A DNA stretch of 64,000 nt from Saccharum officinarum (lineage: Eukaryota; Streptophyta; Magnoliopsida; Poales; Poaceae): NCBI GenBank assembly GCA_020631735.1, contig CM036159.1, positions 97,022,701 to 97,086,700 on the forward strand. Reading direction: 5' to 3'. A program made the translations under genes and the position numbers. A model generated the notes under the pieces. It had not been told where the DNA came from, did not search any database, and worked only from the letters and a program-made list of their open reading frames with translations. Below are positions 1-11,770 of the stretch, one piece after another. How positions within the stretch are numbered: the first letter of the stretch is position 1; each line of letters begins with the position of its first letter.

Positions 1-2554
1 GATGATTACTCTCATTTTGGCTACATTTATCCAATCAAAGAAACAACAGAAGTGTTGGATAAATTTAAGATATTTAAGGCTAAAGTTAAAAATCAGCACA
101 ATTTAAAGATTAAGATAGTCAGATCCAACCGTGGGGGGAGGGTACTACGGTTGGCATACCCCATATGGCCAAGTTCCTGGACCTTTTACAAGGTTCTTAC
201 AGGAAAATGGCTTAGTAGCCCAATATTCTACACTGGGTGATCCTTAGCAGAATAGAGTAGCTGAAAGACGTAACCATACCCTGATGGATATGATGCGCAG
301 TATGATAAGTTACTCCACCTTACCATTGGGTCTATAGATGGAGGCGTTAAAAACTGTCATTCATATTCTTAAGGAGTACCAAGTAAGTCGATGTCCAAAA
401 TACCGTATGAGTTGTGGATAGGAAGAGTACCATCACTAAACCACTTACGTGTGTGGGAGAGCCCTGCTAAGGCTAAAGTATTTAACCTAAAAATTTGAAA
501 TTTAGATCCCAAAACAGTAAGTTGTCATTTCATTGGCTACCCTGAAAAGTCAAAAGGTTTTCATTTCTACTGTCCAGACAGACATACAAAGTTTGTAGAA
601 ACGAGACACGCTGTCTTCTTAGAGGATGAGATGATAAGGGGAAGCGTGGTAGCTCGAGAAATTGATCTTGAGGAGAAGCGGGCGTGTGTGCTCACTCCGA
701 TGATTCAGGAGCCATTTTTCTCACTGTCTGTTGTTGCTGCACCGACAACGCAAGATATTGTGGTGCCAGCACCTGTTGTTATTTCTCCTGTGGCAACAAT
801 GAATGATGATGAGGAACCTGTCCTTCAGGATCCTATAGAACCTATTGCCACACATGAGGGGGAGCAACAACAGCCTCAAGCAGAAGATGTGCTAAATGTG
901 GAGGCCCCGAGAAGGTCTCAAAGAGTTAAAAAATCAGTTATTCCTAATGATTATGAAGTTTATAATACTAAAGAGTTTTATATGGAGGGTGATCCCACCT
1001 CATATGAAGAAACTATGAGAACCACACACTCATCGAAGTGGTTAGAAGCTATGAAAGATGAAATGAAATCTATGAGTTCCAACGATGTTTGGGACTTAGA
1101 AGAAATTCCTAAAGGAGCCAAAATAGTAGGCTGTAAATGGGTCTACAAAATCAAATATGACTCCGGAGGGAATGTAGAAAGGTTTAAAGCGTGACTTATG
1201 GTGAAAGGCTTTACACAAAGAGAAGAGATAGACTACAATGAGACATTTTCACCAGTCTCATATAAGGATTCCTTCAGAATCATAATGACATTAGTGGCAC
1301 ATTATGATTTAGAATTACATCAAATGGATATAAAGACGGTATTCCTCAATAGGGATTTGGAGAAAAATGTTTACAAGACACAACCAAAAGATTTTGTCAT
1401 GGAAAGAAAAGAAAACATGGGATGCCGCCTGAAGAAATCCATTTATGGGTTAAAGCAAGCTTCAAGACAGTGGTTCTTGAAGTTTGATAGAACAATAAGG
1501 AATTTTAGGTTTAAAGAGAATGTTGAGGACAATTGTGTTTATGCAAAGTTCAAAAATGGAAAATATATTTTCCTAATTCTATATGTGGATGACATCCTAC
1601 TTGTTAGTAGTGATGTTAATTTGCTACAGGAGACGAAGAAGTTTTTGTCCTTAAAATTTGACATGAAAGATCTTGGTGAAGCATCATTTGTTTTGGGCAT
1701 AGAAATTCACAGAGATAGAAGAAAAGGGGTATTGGGACTATCACAAAAGACATATATAGAAAAGATTTTAAAGAAATTTAGTATGCACAATTGTAGTCCT
1801 TTACATGCACCTATAGTCAAGGGCGACAGATATGAGGATTTTTAATGCCCTAGGAACCAGTACGAGCTCGATCAAATGAAAGCGGTTCCATATGCTTCAA
1901 CTGTCAGAAGCCTACAGTATGCTCAAGTGTGTACGCGTCATGACTTAGCTTTTGTTACCGGGTTGCTTGACAGATTTCAGAGTAATCCAGGAATAGAACA
2001 CTGGAGATTGGTAAAGAAAGTCTTACAATATTTGCAAGGCACGAAAGGTCTCATGTTGACGTATAGAAGATCAGATTCTCTCTAAATAGGGGTACTCAGA
2101 TTCTGATTATGCGGGAGATGATAGAAAATTCATGTCAGGATATGTATTCACTCTCGTAGGAGGAGCTATATTATGGAAAAGCTCAAAGCAAACCGTCACT
2201 ACATCGTTTACAATATATACCGAGTTTACAGCGTGTTATGAGGCCACGGGGCAGGTGAACTAGCTAAAGAAGTTCATACCTGGTTTGAAGGTGGTTGACG
2301 ATATCAATAGACCACTTAAGTTATACTGCGATAATAATCCGGCAGTACGGTATGCTCATAACAATAGGTCAAGTGATGCTGCCAAATACATTGACATAAA
2401 ATATTATGTTGCAAAAGATAAAGTCCAGAATCATATTATAAGTCTTGAGCATATAAGTACCGAAAAGATGCTCGCTGATTCGCTTACAAAAGGCTTACCA
2501 CCCAACGTGTTCAGAGAACATGTAGCCGGCATGGGTTTAAGGAAAAGCCTATAA
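1..2554 (+). pseudogene. copia pol pseudogene (integrase, RT, RNase H)
   Basis: Decayed polyprotein. The integrase core end is at about 1-360 and the variable integrase-to-RT linker at about 600-950. Reverse transcriptase covers about 1030-1845 and contains the catalytic YVDD motif near 1581-1592. RNase H follows to about 2554. A TGA near 1192-1194 splits the RT N-terminus from the following frame; its context suggests decay of a CGA arginine codon. Further breaks lie near 240, 500, 1842 and 2083. The gene would have supplied cDNA synthesis and integration for the element. The same TGA occurs in copy B, so these lesions predate the duplication of the locus. Confidence 0.92.
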
Positions 2555-2722
2555 TTCCTGGACTAAAAGTGCTCAAAGTTAAAGAATCTATTTCAGAACA
2601 AAGATGTGTATTGTAGCTGTTAAATCTATCGGCGATTGACCGTGACAATGAAGCACGCTCTATGCACTAATCTGTGATGGAATGGGCACAAGTAAATGAT
2701 ATGAGGTTGAGATATGATAGGA

Positions 2723-2736
2723 GATCAGGGGGAGAA
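2723..2736 (+). other. polypurine tract of copia copy A
   Basis: Purine-rich GATCAGGGGGAGAA lies immediately before the TG of the 3' LTR, the usual priming site for plus-strand DNA synthesis in LTR retrotransposons. Confidence 0.85.
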
Positions 2737-4394
2737 TGTTAGATTGATCTCCAACTTGAACTGGGTCCAACGGCCCAGTCGAGCCTTTTGATCCGCACCC
2801 TGATCGGGGGCGCCTAGCCCATCTATGGCTAGAGGGTCCCTGTCACCCTGCGCTATATAAAGAGGTGGGGTCCGGCGGCTCAAAGCACGAAGTTTGCTAT
2901 GAGCCTGCTCCCCACCAACAAATCCTAATTCGATCTAGAGAGGGGTGCAGTCAGTGACGGGAAGCCGCCAGCCATCGCTGATGGGAACATGATTTCCGAT
3001 CTTCCGTTAGGTTCAAGATAACTATCGATTTGGTCGGAGAGCGACACACCGATCTAGCTTCATATCACAAAGACTCGAACCCTGCAATCTTAGCACCATG
3101 TCTCTTCTGGTTATCAACCATGTCACAATCCGGTTGACCTCGCCACGAAGGCTAATCTCTACTGCGAATCGAAGAACACAAGCAAGAACAAAATAAAACA
3201 CAACTTAATTGAAGTGACAATTGCGGATATATGATTAAGCATTAGAAGTTGGTGTCTCGCAAACCGATAACGATGACTATTTAAAGATAGATTGATCTAA
3301 AGCAAAACACAAACCCTAACATAGGCGACGGCTGCTGATTATAAAGCCTAAGGGGCATCCAAGGACCCCTACTCACGTCGCTAAGAAGTCTCGACACGTT
3401 ACAAGGGCCAAACGGCCCAAAAGACGACGACGCAGTGCCTTGACATATTCTGGACGTCAACTTGTTTCGACAATTTTCATTGACTCCAATGTAATTTGGA
3501 CCTTAAACCAAAGCCATTGGTTAGCTTATGAAATTATCTTTCTATCCATATGTGGATCATCGAAAACGAAGTCCAGATGCGTCTCGGGCGTCCATTTTAC
3601 TACAGACTAGTCCTGTAGCCCGAGATGGACTCGAACTTGATATGGATTGGGCCTCCAACTTGGCTTGGACGCCCTTGCTTGACTCCTAAGGTGGTGGCCA
3701 AGGAGGAGGACGTTCTTGGGCATCTCTTAGGTGTTCTCCATCTCCTTGGGGCGTGCTCCAACTTGGGCCTGGGTCCCAAGTGTGAATAACAAGCCCGCGA
3801 CAATGCCGTAGCACCCGACAGAAATAGCGGCAGAATATCTCGATGATTTGGAGGCATTGCCAATGTGATATTGAGGTGGGATCAGATCTATTTGAAAGTC
3901 CATCAAGTTCTCATTGACCTCGATCGCATTCCGGATGGATGAGTTGTGGCCTTCCTAATAAAGCACTATTGGGCTGCCGACGAACCGAAAGTTCAACTTT
4001 GATGGACTTGCACTTTGAGACACATTTATACCTACATTCAAATAACGACATGTACATGTAGAACCAAGTGAATTGTACCCAAAATTACTATGCAAATGTA
4101 GGAACGAGCGCACCTTATAATCAATGATCGTATCCGTTGGTGTCATGTCCTCATCAGTCGCCCCTGCTTCTTCCCTACCGTCACCGACTTCGCCGGATGC
4201 CCCATCACTACACCGACCGTCGCTGCCCGTGCGCAGCCTCCATCACCGAACCAGTGATGGCCGGATCTTCCTCCAACCCCTCGGATGGTCGGTAACTTTC
4301 TCCTCTCCTCCTCTCCCACTATACCTCTCTGTTACACCGAGTTCTAGTTTAATCCCACCTAGATCTACCCTAGACCGATGCACAAAACCTATCA
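2737..4394 (+). repeat. 3' LTR of copia copy A, interrupted by a nested solo LTR
   Basis: The LTR begins TGTTAGATTG and ends CTATCA. It has a TATA-like CTATATAAAG near 2852-2861. Aligned by eye with the uninterrupted 5' LTR at 47225-47655, it is broken by a 1178-bp insert at 2979-4156. The outer LTR sequence resumes at 4157 with the GTCGC target duplication. Confidence 0.9.
2979..4156. mobile_element. solo LTR nested in the copia 3' LTR (copy A)
   Basis: A 1178-bp insert begins TGATGGGAAC and ends GTCCTCATCA, so it has TG...CA ends with a short terminal inverted repeat (TGATG/CATCA). It is flanked by ATCGC on the left and GTCGC on the right; the uninterrupted LTR has GTCGC at this place, so this is a 5-bp target duplication with one substitution. 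No internal coding domain is present, which fits a solo LTR left by LTR-LTR recombination. The parent family was not identified. Confidence 0.8.
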
Positions 4395-4399
4395 CAAGC

Positions 4400-5569
4400 A
4401 TATATCGCAGTGAGTACAGCAATACAGGATTGGCTGACATCAAGTAATGTTCAGGGTTTTGTACTCTGCCTTGCACTACTGTTAGTGAACACCTTGTAAT
4501 TAGTGTTGTTGTTGATTATGCAGGACTTGCAATGGAATTGATGAAACAAGGTGCTATGAGAACTGTCTTAAGTGGCCTTCTTGCAGCATTTGCTTGGCCT
4601 GCTACGTTGCTTGCCGCTATAGATTTTATTGACAGTAAATGGTCTGTTGTTATTGACAGGTAAATGCAAACGCTCGTAGTACAATATTTCTCCGTCGCTA
4701 ACTGATGAACTGTATCCTCTCAGATCAGATAAGGCAGGAAAAATGCTCGCAGAAGTGCTTCTGAAGGGACTGCAAGGAAACAGGTAGTTCCAACTACAAA
4801 AAGTGTTACCCAACACAGTAGTTCCTCCAACTACCTTTTTTTTTCCTGATTCTAAACTTCTCAGGCCTGTGACTCTTATTGGGTTCTCGCTTGGAGCGCG
4901 AGTCATATTCAAGTGCTTACAGGAGCTAGCTTTATCAAACGACAATGGTATCTGTTCTTTATTTATAGTAACCTAAATTTCATATAACTTTGCTCTTATG
5001 CTTGATGGAATGAATCAGAGGGACTTGTCGAGAGGGTTGTACTCCTTGGTGCACCAGTTTCAGTGAAAGGTGAGGTGGGAGCCTGCCAGGAAGGTACAGC
5101 AATAACTATCCCTTCTCCACTTAAAATGCAGAGATACCAGTAATCTTCAGCAACAAATATGCCCCGTAAGTCTGTGACTCTTGTTGGGTTCTCGCTTGGA
5201 GCGCGAGTCATATTCAAGTGCTTACAGGTTCTAAACAAAATGGGATTGATTTCGAATTGGATAGTCATTGCTGAAACAGTTAAGTCGATATCTTCACTGA
5301 CTGACTAATTCTCTGATGTAGCCTGCTCACCCAAGGGCTGGCTGGCATCCAGGCCATTGATGTACCTGCCGTTGAAAACGTAAGCATCTGGGTGATAATT
5401 CTTGTATTTTTTAGCGAGGTTTCATTATTTTTAGTGTTTATTTACTGTGCACGCCGAGCTTGTTGATGGCCATTCTTCGTACCTGTCGGCTGCCCAGCAG
5501 ATCCTGGAGCATCTTGAACTGAATACCTACTATCCTGTTTTTGTTCCCCTTCCGGAGGTCAGGAAATAA
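4400..5569 (+). pseudogene. DUF726 / TMCO4-like gene, 3' half (copy A)
   Basis: These are the C-terminal exons of a plant DUF726 protein, the TMCO4-like family of multi-pass membrane proteins with an alpha/beta-hydrolase-like domain whose substrate is not established. Recognisable exons lie near 4400-4444, 4524-4659, 4724-4783, 4865-4947, 5019-5093, 5322-5379 and about 5449-5569 (TAA). Exon 4865-4947 encodes the nucleophile-elbow motif GFSLGARV (GxSxG). Damage is visible: a 1-nt loss just after the retrotransposon junction, a 2-nt loss near 5073, an expected exon missing between 5093 and 5322, and a duplicated GFSLGARV exon in its place. The 5' half belongs left of the retroelement, outside the window. 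Non-functional as it stands. Confidence 0.85.
5160..5226 (+). repeat. duplicated nucleophile-elbow exon inside the DUF726 pseudogene (copy A)
   Basis: A segment nearly identical to 4864-4920 is repeated here, including the codons for GFSLGARV. It sits where the gene family normally has an exon following the GAPVSVKG segment. It is a direct partial duplication about 300 bp downstream of the original exon, and the same arrangement occurs at 55596-55662. Confidence 0.8.
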
Positions 5570-6740
5570 CAGATGTAGATAGTTTGACTATAGCAGGTTT
5601 GAGAAAAGATGTAAATATGCAGGGAGGAATATACTTTCGAATTTACAAAAAAAATGTTACAGCTGTCTAGACGATGACTAATCGTCATCGGGAAGCAAAT
5701 GGAAATGGAACAATGGAAGGAACGAAATCATCACTGAATTCTTTGTAGTTTCTTGATGACTACTCGTACAGTGCTCTGTTGTTTCGTGATTTTCTTTTCT
5801 TTCATTCCTATACGGAGTAGCGCTGACGTGGCTTGCACTTGAAAATAACGATTCAAAGAGTTACATACGGAGATAAATTATGTTTAGATACATACTAAAA
5901 ACAATATCTTAGAAGTAATCTAGAATAGAGGAGTACTTCCGTCTAATAAAAGATGTGTTTTTAGTTTTTTCGAAGTAAAATATTTTAAAGTTTGATTATA
6001 AATTGGTAAAAAACAGTAACATTTATGATATAAAATAAGTATTATTAAATTAATGATAAAAATTATTTTCATAGTATATATATTTAAAGTCAGTATCTAC
6101 AATTTTATCTTTTTTGGGACGAAGGTAGTAACAATACTTCATCATAAAAAAGAAAATGCATATCCTGTTTTTGGTAAGTCATCTCATTTTAATTTACTTA
6201 AAATTATAGAATATAGTAACATTACTTGTATTTCTGAATAGGTTCACAAGTATGATTAATCTAATATCTAATAATACTTATTCTCTATTATAAATATTAG
6301 CATTTTTTGTATATATGTGATCAAACTTGGGTTTTGTTGACTCAAAAAACAAGATGCATAGAGTATTCGATTATCATATCGACAACTGCAAATGAACTTT
6401 ACAAACTATCCTCACCACAAATATGAAGCAACAAAATAAAAGTGGTACTATCACAGGACGTTAATCAATGGGCAAACTATTCTGTTCCACATAATTTCCT
6501 AAATAAAATTGTCATCAATCTAAACATCGCACAACGCTATCCATGCTTGTAAAATCCAATCATATTGCAAAAGCCAAGAATACTGAACATTGTACATCAG
6601 ATGCTAAATCGTCCCATCAACACCGGAACAAATCAGAAGCTAAATCAATCAATCAGATATAACTGTTTCAACACATCAGGCGTTTCGGTGTCAAGAGATG
6701 CCGGTGTACAGTCGCAGTTCCCTAACAGAATGTCAAGATA
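5570..6740. other. AT-rich downstream flank with Stowaway-like MITE (copy A)
   Basis: No gene is seen. The part near 5925-6120 starts with a GAGTACTTCCGTCTAA-like end and finishes GGGACGAAGGTAGTAAC, resembling a Stowaway-type MITE. The remainder is AT-rich. The end (about 6400-6740) corresponds to the sequence lying just downstream of the NERD-like gene in contig C. Homology stops at the N gap. Confidence 0.55.
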
Positions 6741-6840
6741 NNNNNNNNNNNNNNNNNNNNNNNNNNNNNNNNNNNNNNNNNNNNNNNNNNNNNNNNNNNN
6801 NNNNNNNNNNNNNNNNNNNNNNNNNNNNNNNNNNNNNNNN
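6741..6840. other. assembly gap (100 N)
   Basis: Exactly 100 undefined bases, the conventional placeholder for a scaffold gap of unknown size. The duplicated block of contig A ends here. Confidence 0.99.
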
Positions 6841-9449
6841 TTTACAGGCGAACTCACATCTGGTTGCCAGTTCTTGTCCTGTCGGCTTTTGCAATCTTCA
6901 ATTTCTGGAGCTGTCGCAGGATAAAGCACGCATATATGCAGCATAATACATTAGCCAGCGCCGACAGCGATCTTAGCACCGCACTGCTAGCATCGTCTAA
7001 GAAATAAGCCAACAGGCAGTGAGTTAAGTGAATAAGGGCACTGTTTGTCGCTCCTAATTACTAGTTGAAAGTGTGGTGCCCTTCAGTGAATAAGGGCACT
7101 GTTTGTTTAATTAATAGTTCAGGTGTGGTGCCCTTTAGTGAACAAGGGCACTGTTTGTTTAATAATTATATAATAGTTTAAAGTGTGGTGGCTTAGTCTC
7201 TAGTACTGAACTGGGTAATAAACTTTTGTATGAGCAGGCACCAGATTGAGTGTACCTTGCATATTTGTTTCTTTTTTTTTCCATGCATGTTTAAGTGGTT
7301 GAATTCTATTAGCAAGTCTATATTGCAATATTGCGTCAGTAGCAGCGATTGGTTACAAGTACATTGCGTCTGCTTGTTAGCGGAAGAGGAAAAAACTGCT
7401 TGCTCATCTTTGAATACTTATTCACCGTTGTTGGTCCTTCGCGTTCTGGTTGGGTGGGACGTTGTTGCGCCCGTCCGGCTAAGCTGCTGCGTCAGGTGTT
7501 TTCGGTGGATGGATGGCTAGCGTCGTTGCCGATGGCATGGCCTGTGAATCTGCGATCCTGCTGGTTCTGTTGCTCGTGTTTGTTACTGAATGGTTGTCTA
7601 GAGGCTGCGTTGTCCAATCCAGCACCAGATCCAACATGGCGGAGAGTGACAGAGAGAGAGACGCCGGTAGCGGTAGGCGAATGAAGGAGAAGAAAAAGGT
7701 CCCACCTCAGGCCGTGTTTCCAAAATGGATTGTCCAGTCCAGCCTCTGTGCCTGTGTGTGGACTGTTGGAGACTGGAAACATCCAGGCTAGATAGACGGT
7801 TTTGTTCTGTCCTACTGCTCATCCAATCCAATCGAAGTGGACAGGCCGGACCTACAGTGACTTCACCTCAGCTGTCAGCTCAGCAGCCTCTATAGTCATT
7901 AGTCTAATAACACCAGTGGCAATGCAATACCACTGGCCCTGGCCGCCACAACACTCTTTTCCCTCTTTCCCTTTATTTGTTCACATTATTCCTGCCATTA
8001 AAATATTGGTTCTCTTGGAGGCACTGACGCTTCCCGGTCTCAGCTATCATCCAATCCATCGATTTCTTCTCTCACGTGCTCATGATCCTGTACTGGCTTG
8101 GGCTGAGGGCGGGGCTCAGGGCAGGGGTCTCGATTCAAGTGCGTGCGTGCGTCTAATAATTCGTGGGCATTTGGTCAACATTGGATTTGGATGGGCTCTA
8201 GTAACAATAGGCCCAAATATATCCTGATGGACAGCGCTTGGTTGTGTGTGTGTGTGCTCTATGCAGCTGGCTGTGTGTTAGTTACCTATTTTCGAGGTTT
8301 GAGCCCACAAAGAAACTGCTACGCCGCATCGACTGCGATGGAGGAGGACACGTGCTAGCGAACTACTCCACCCATCCCAAAATAATAATCATATTTTAAA
8401 TAGGAAACAAAACCAACTTATATAATTTTGACTAACAACTGTTTAAGTTATATACAAGTTCAGAATATGAAACTTGTATCAATATACTGGATTGTATTTA
8501 AAATGCAAAAGTTATAAGAATAGTTCTTTAGCAAATGACAATATATGTTAGGACAAATTAACGGTCAAAATCTATATTATTAAATTTTTTTATGATCAAA
8601 ATACATTTTTTCAACTCACATGTAAGGATTAATTATTGAAAAATCAATCTTAAATAAATAATTACAGAAAGATAAAAATGCTAAAAGATAAATAGTGACA
8701 TCGATAAAACCATTTGAATCAAAGTATAGCAGGTTGTGTAACTTGCAGCATAGTTGCTGCCGACATATTTTCATTCAGACAGAGAAGATCAATGTTTACA
8801 GAGTTGTGGGTGTTTTTCTAGTTCTAGCTATTTTCATCCCAATCCATTCTTGTACCCATGGTCTAATCGAACTTTGAGTAGTTATGATGAGCTCATTGGC
8901 CCTTACACTAAGGAAGGAGGGGGTGGGGGCACATAATCTGAAGAAAGGCACCATAAATTGGATACTTCAGTAGATAAAAAAAACTGGTACTGCCTGTGAA
9001 AAGGCTCAAACATGGCTAAACATTGGAATGGAACTTAGACGTGAATAATGCACTCTTCCCAGATTTAAACATCTTTAGCACCAACATAATAGACTGTTGC
9101 ATGTGAATCTGCTAATCTAGACCCTTGATTATTGTAGAAACTTTTCTGTAAAATCTAATGGCATGGCAGTAACAGGAGGCCGTCCTGAGTGCACCTGCGG
9201 CAGTTGAGCGAGCTCGGGCTTGGCAGGCGCGGGTGCAATGCAACCGCCGGATCAAGGAGGGACATGACGCTGCAGTCGACCCACGATCCGCAGGCCTACG
9301 AGGAATGTTGGCAGGATGTCAGTAAATAATAAATTTATCAGATAGGAGTATCTTGCTTAGTTACAGTATCTATCCGTTGACATCCCAAATAGCAACGTTA
9401 ATTGCAGACAAATCAGGGTGAAATTGAAGGATGAAAGGCTATAGGCAAT
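6841..9449. other. intergenic stretch without recognised genes
   Basis: Translations in all frames give only short, low-complexity or unrecognisable peptides. It contains a short tandem repeat at 7030-7190 and an AT-rich segment at about 8370-8700 that opens with ACTCCACCCATCCC, like a diverged Stowaway end. A small GC-rich island lies at 9175-9320. I see no supported gene. Confidence 0.5.
7030..7190. repeat. three tandem copies of a self-complementary unit
   Basis: Three consecutive units of about 50-58 bp each start with GAA(T/C)AAGGGCACTGTTTGT; the first two end in GTGTGGTGCCCTT and the third in GTGTGGTG. AAGGGCAC and GTGCCCTT are reverse complements, so the complete units could fold into a hairpin. 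The middles differ in length and sequence. Confidence 0.8.
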
Positions 9450-10153
9450 TTAGGCCCCGTTTGGCACGGCTCCACTTCACTGGTGGAGCCGTTTTTTTTT
9501 TTGGCTTCAGCTCCACGAACTGCTCTTTCGATGGAGCTGGAGCCGTTTTGACAACCCGTTTGGCAAAACAACTCATCATGATACATCAAAAGCACAAAAT
9601 GACTATAACGCCCTTGCTTTTCTATTTTTGGTATTCTCCCTTTTTCCTCCTGAACGGTGTTGTTTCACGTGAATGTTTCTGCATGCTTTTTATTCCGACG
9701 AGTAAAATTCAATTTAATTTTTTTAATTCAAAAGTTAATAAATTATAAATAAAATAGAAAAATAAAAAATAAAAAATAATCTGGATTCCGATCGCATTTA
9801 CTGAAATCTTTATCCTCAGAATGGTTCTCACGAATGAAGTTATGTATCATCAAAGAATATTAGGTAAGAGTAGGAAGACTAGCTTAGCTGCTGCCACATG
9901 ACATGTATTGTTATGACACTGGATCTTTACTGACAGCACTACAGAAGCATATTAGAATTGTGACTGCCATTACTATCAGGACAGCTTATCTGTTCTAAAA
10001 TGATAAAGTTGTACATTGGTTAAGATCTCAGATAGATTGCATCCTTTAATTAGATGTTTTTGTAATCCTAAAGCTATTGAGCTAGTTCCCTAAACTTAGA
10101 GAGTGCTACTTGTATTTTACTATAGAAAAAAACAGCATTGCAAAAGTATGCTT

Positions 10154-10427
10154 GGCCTTGTTTAGATGCCAAATTTTTTTCCAAAATTTCACTGTGCAAA
10201 AAGAAGATTCCCATCACATCAAAATGCCGGCACATGCATGGAGTACTAAATGTAGATGAAATCAAAAACTAATTGCACAGTTTTGTTGTACTTTACGAGA
10301 CGAACGTTTTGAGCCTAATTAGTCAATGTTTGGACAATTTTTACCAAATAAAAACAAAATGCTACAGTGTGCTACAATGTAGCACAGTAATTCGGCCAGC
10401 CCCAATTTGGGCCAACTAAACAAGGCC
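10154..10427. mobile_element. Tourist-like MITE 1 (nested)
   Basis: A 274-bp element with terminal inverted repeats GGCCTTGTTTAG and CTAAACAAGGCC. It shares internal sequence (CATGCATGGAGTACTAAATG, GAGACGAACGTTTTGAGCCT) with the MITEs near 39463-39724 and 39777-40047. It is inserted in the larger PIF-like element, so it is the younger of the two. Confidence 0.85.
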
Positions 10428-10949
10428 TTGGCTGCAGTTATCATGTTCATCAGTACAGGCAGCCCAATCATCGGTTCATCATGAGTCAATCTGTGAAGAT
10501 GGTTTCATTAATAAAAAAAAGAGGGACCAACCTAGCAAGAACGTAGTTTCATGGTCTTGTCTGTCTGAATGACCCATGACTGTAACTCATGATACGCTAA
10601 CAAATTGATATTGATGGCAAATCAACGGAGTATGATACTAGGATCCCAGCATGCTGGTTGACCTGGCTATAATAGAATATATCAAATGAGAACTGAGATT
10701 GGTTTTCACACGGCATTGCTTATGTACAGCATTCTGAAGAGTACAACCATAAGGAAGCACTGCAATGTTACACACTGAGAGTACAGACTCTGATGTTTTC
10801 ACTCATTGACTTGTATCTGCTTCCTCTAAGTTGGTATGGGGTTAATAATAAGATTTAATCATTTGTGATTCAGCTGTCAAATAATCATTATGCACATTTT
10901 GTAGCAAATCAAAGTATATGCTAGCTGTTGACGAAAATGACAAGATAAT

Positions 10950-11770
10950 GAAATACCTAGAATCAGTGAGGTCGATGGTGTCAGTCGTAGGAACAGCAGG
11001 AGGCACTGGCGGCTTTTGTGCGCGTGCACCTCGACCAGCTCTACCGCCACCGCCTCGGCGTCGACCAGATGCATTGAACTACGGCCATCCCCACTCGCCA
11101 GTGGCAGCCGACGTGCCTACGGGGTCCGAGGTGGACTAATGGCCGGGCGGAGGTGTTGCAGCCGCACCGGGGGGGCGCGATGCAGTCGCTGAACCACGAG
11201 GACCTGCTGCAGTCGGGGCGACCGGAGGAGGTGCTGCAGACGCGCCGGACACGGTGCCTCCACGGCCAGTCGTGCCAGGCCAGGGGCCTTCGCTGACGGC
11301 GCCATGCCACGCCCCTATACCGGCAGGAACTTGGCTGGCCGCACCAGTCCAGGCTTGGACGCCGGGGTGCCCTGCAGCAGACGCGCGGGCCAGTGGCCTT
11401 GGCCGCCGGCGGCAGACCACGGAGCTCCAGCAGGGTGTCCTGCGCTGGCCGTGCCAAACCACTGGCCAAGGCCGGCGGATCCTCCACCGGTCGCACCGGT
11501 CTAGGAGCGGCCGCCGCTAGCACCGGGCCAAGGGCCGCCGCCAACCCAGGGTCCCCTCCAATGGCCGCCGCCACCCCCATCGAGAAGAGCGGAGATGCCA
11601 CCAACTGTCGTGATTGGTTCTAAAACGCTAAAAGGATCTTCATTGACGCCTGATATACCGGATTCCATCACTCCCTCGCCTTCATTCTCCTCTGACGAAG
11701 GAGAATCCATGGTGGCGGCGGCGGTGGCTCTGTTCTGCGTCAGCGTCGCGAGTCGTACGAGAGGAAGCAA
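10950..11770 (-). other. GC-rich coding-like core of the PIF-like element
   Basis: On the minus strand a peptide starts MDSPSSEENEGEGVMESG near 11709 and runs into glycine-, proline- and alanine-rich sequence. Near 10961-11045 an exon-like end encodes VPTTDTIDLTDSR followed by a GTATTT donor. The reading frame is broken between these points. It could be the remnant of the element's own second ORF or a captured host exon; I do not recognise the protein. Confidence 0.35.

Larger units (their letters stand above)
1..4394 (+). mobile_element. Ty1/copia LTR retrotransposon, 5'-truncated copy A
   Basis: This is the right-hand part of a copia element: integrase C-terminal region, reverse transcriptase, RNase H, polypurine tract and 3' LTR. 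Its left part lies outside the window. The order integrase then reverse transcriptase identifies Ty1/copia rather than Ty3/gypsy. The 3' LTR ends in CA at 4394 and is followed by CAAGC (4395-4399), the 5-bp target duplication that can be seen on both sides of the equivalent copy at 47225-54832. Stops and frameshifts throughout make it non-autonomous. It is embedded in a DUF726-family gene whose 3' exons follow directly. Confidence 0.93.

Noticed and set aside
3600..3863. 87-residue minus-strand ORF, also at 54038-54301
   Set aside because: It lies inside the nested solo LTR in both copies and is not a known protein; conservation reflects the recent duplication of the locus.
4124..4447. 107-residue plus-strand ORF repeated at 54562-54885
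   Set aside because: It spans the solo LTR end, the copia LTR and the gene junction, so it is a chance frame.
11041..11604. 187-residue minus-strand ORF
   Set aside because: Pro/Ala/Arg-rich sequence from a GC-rich block with several overlapping ORFs on both strands and no family motif. I kept only the more exon-like reading as a low-confidence feature.
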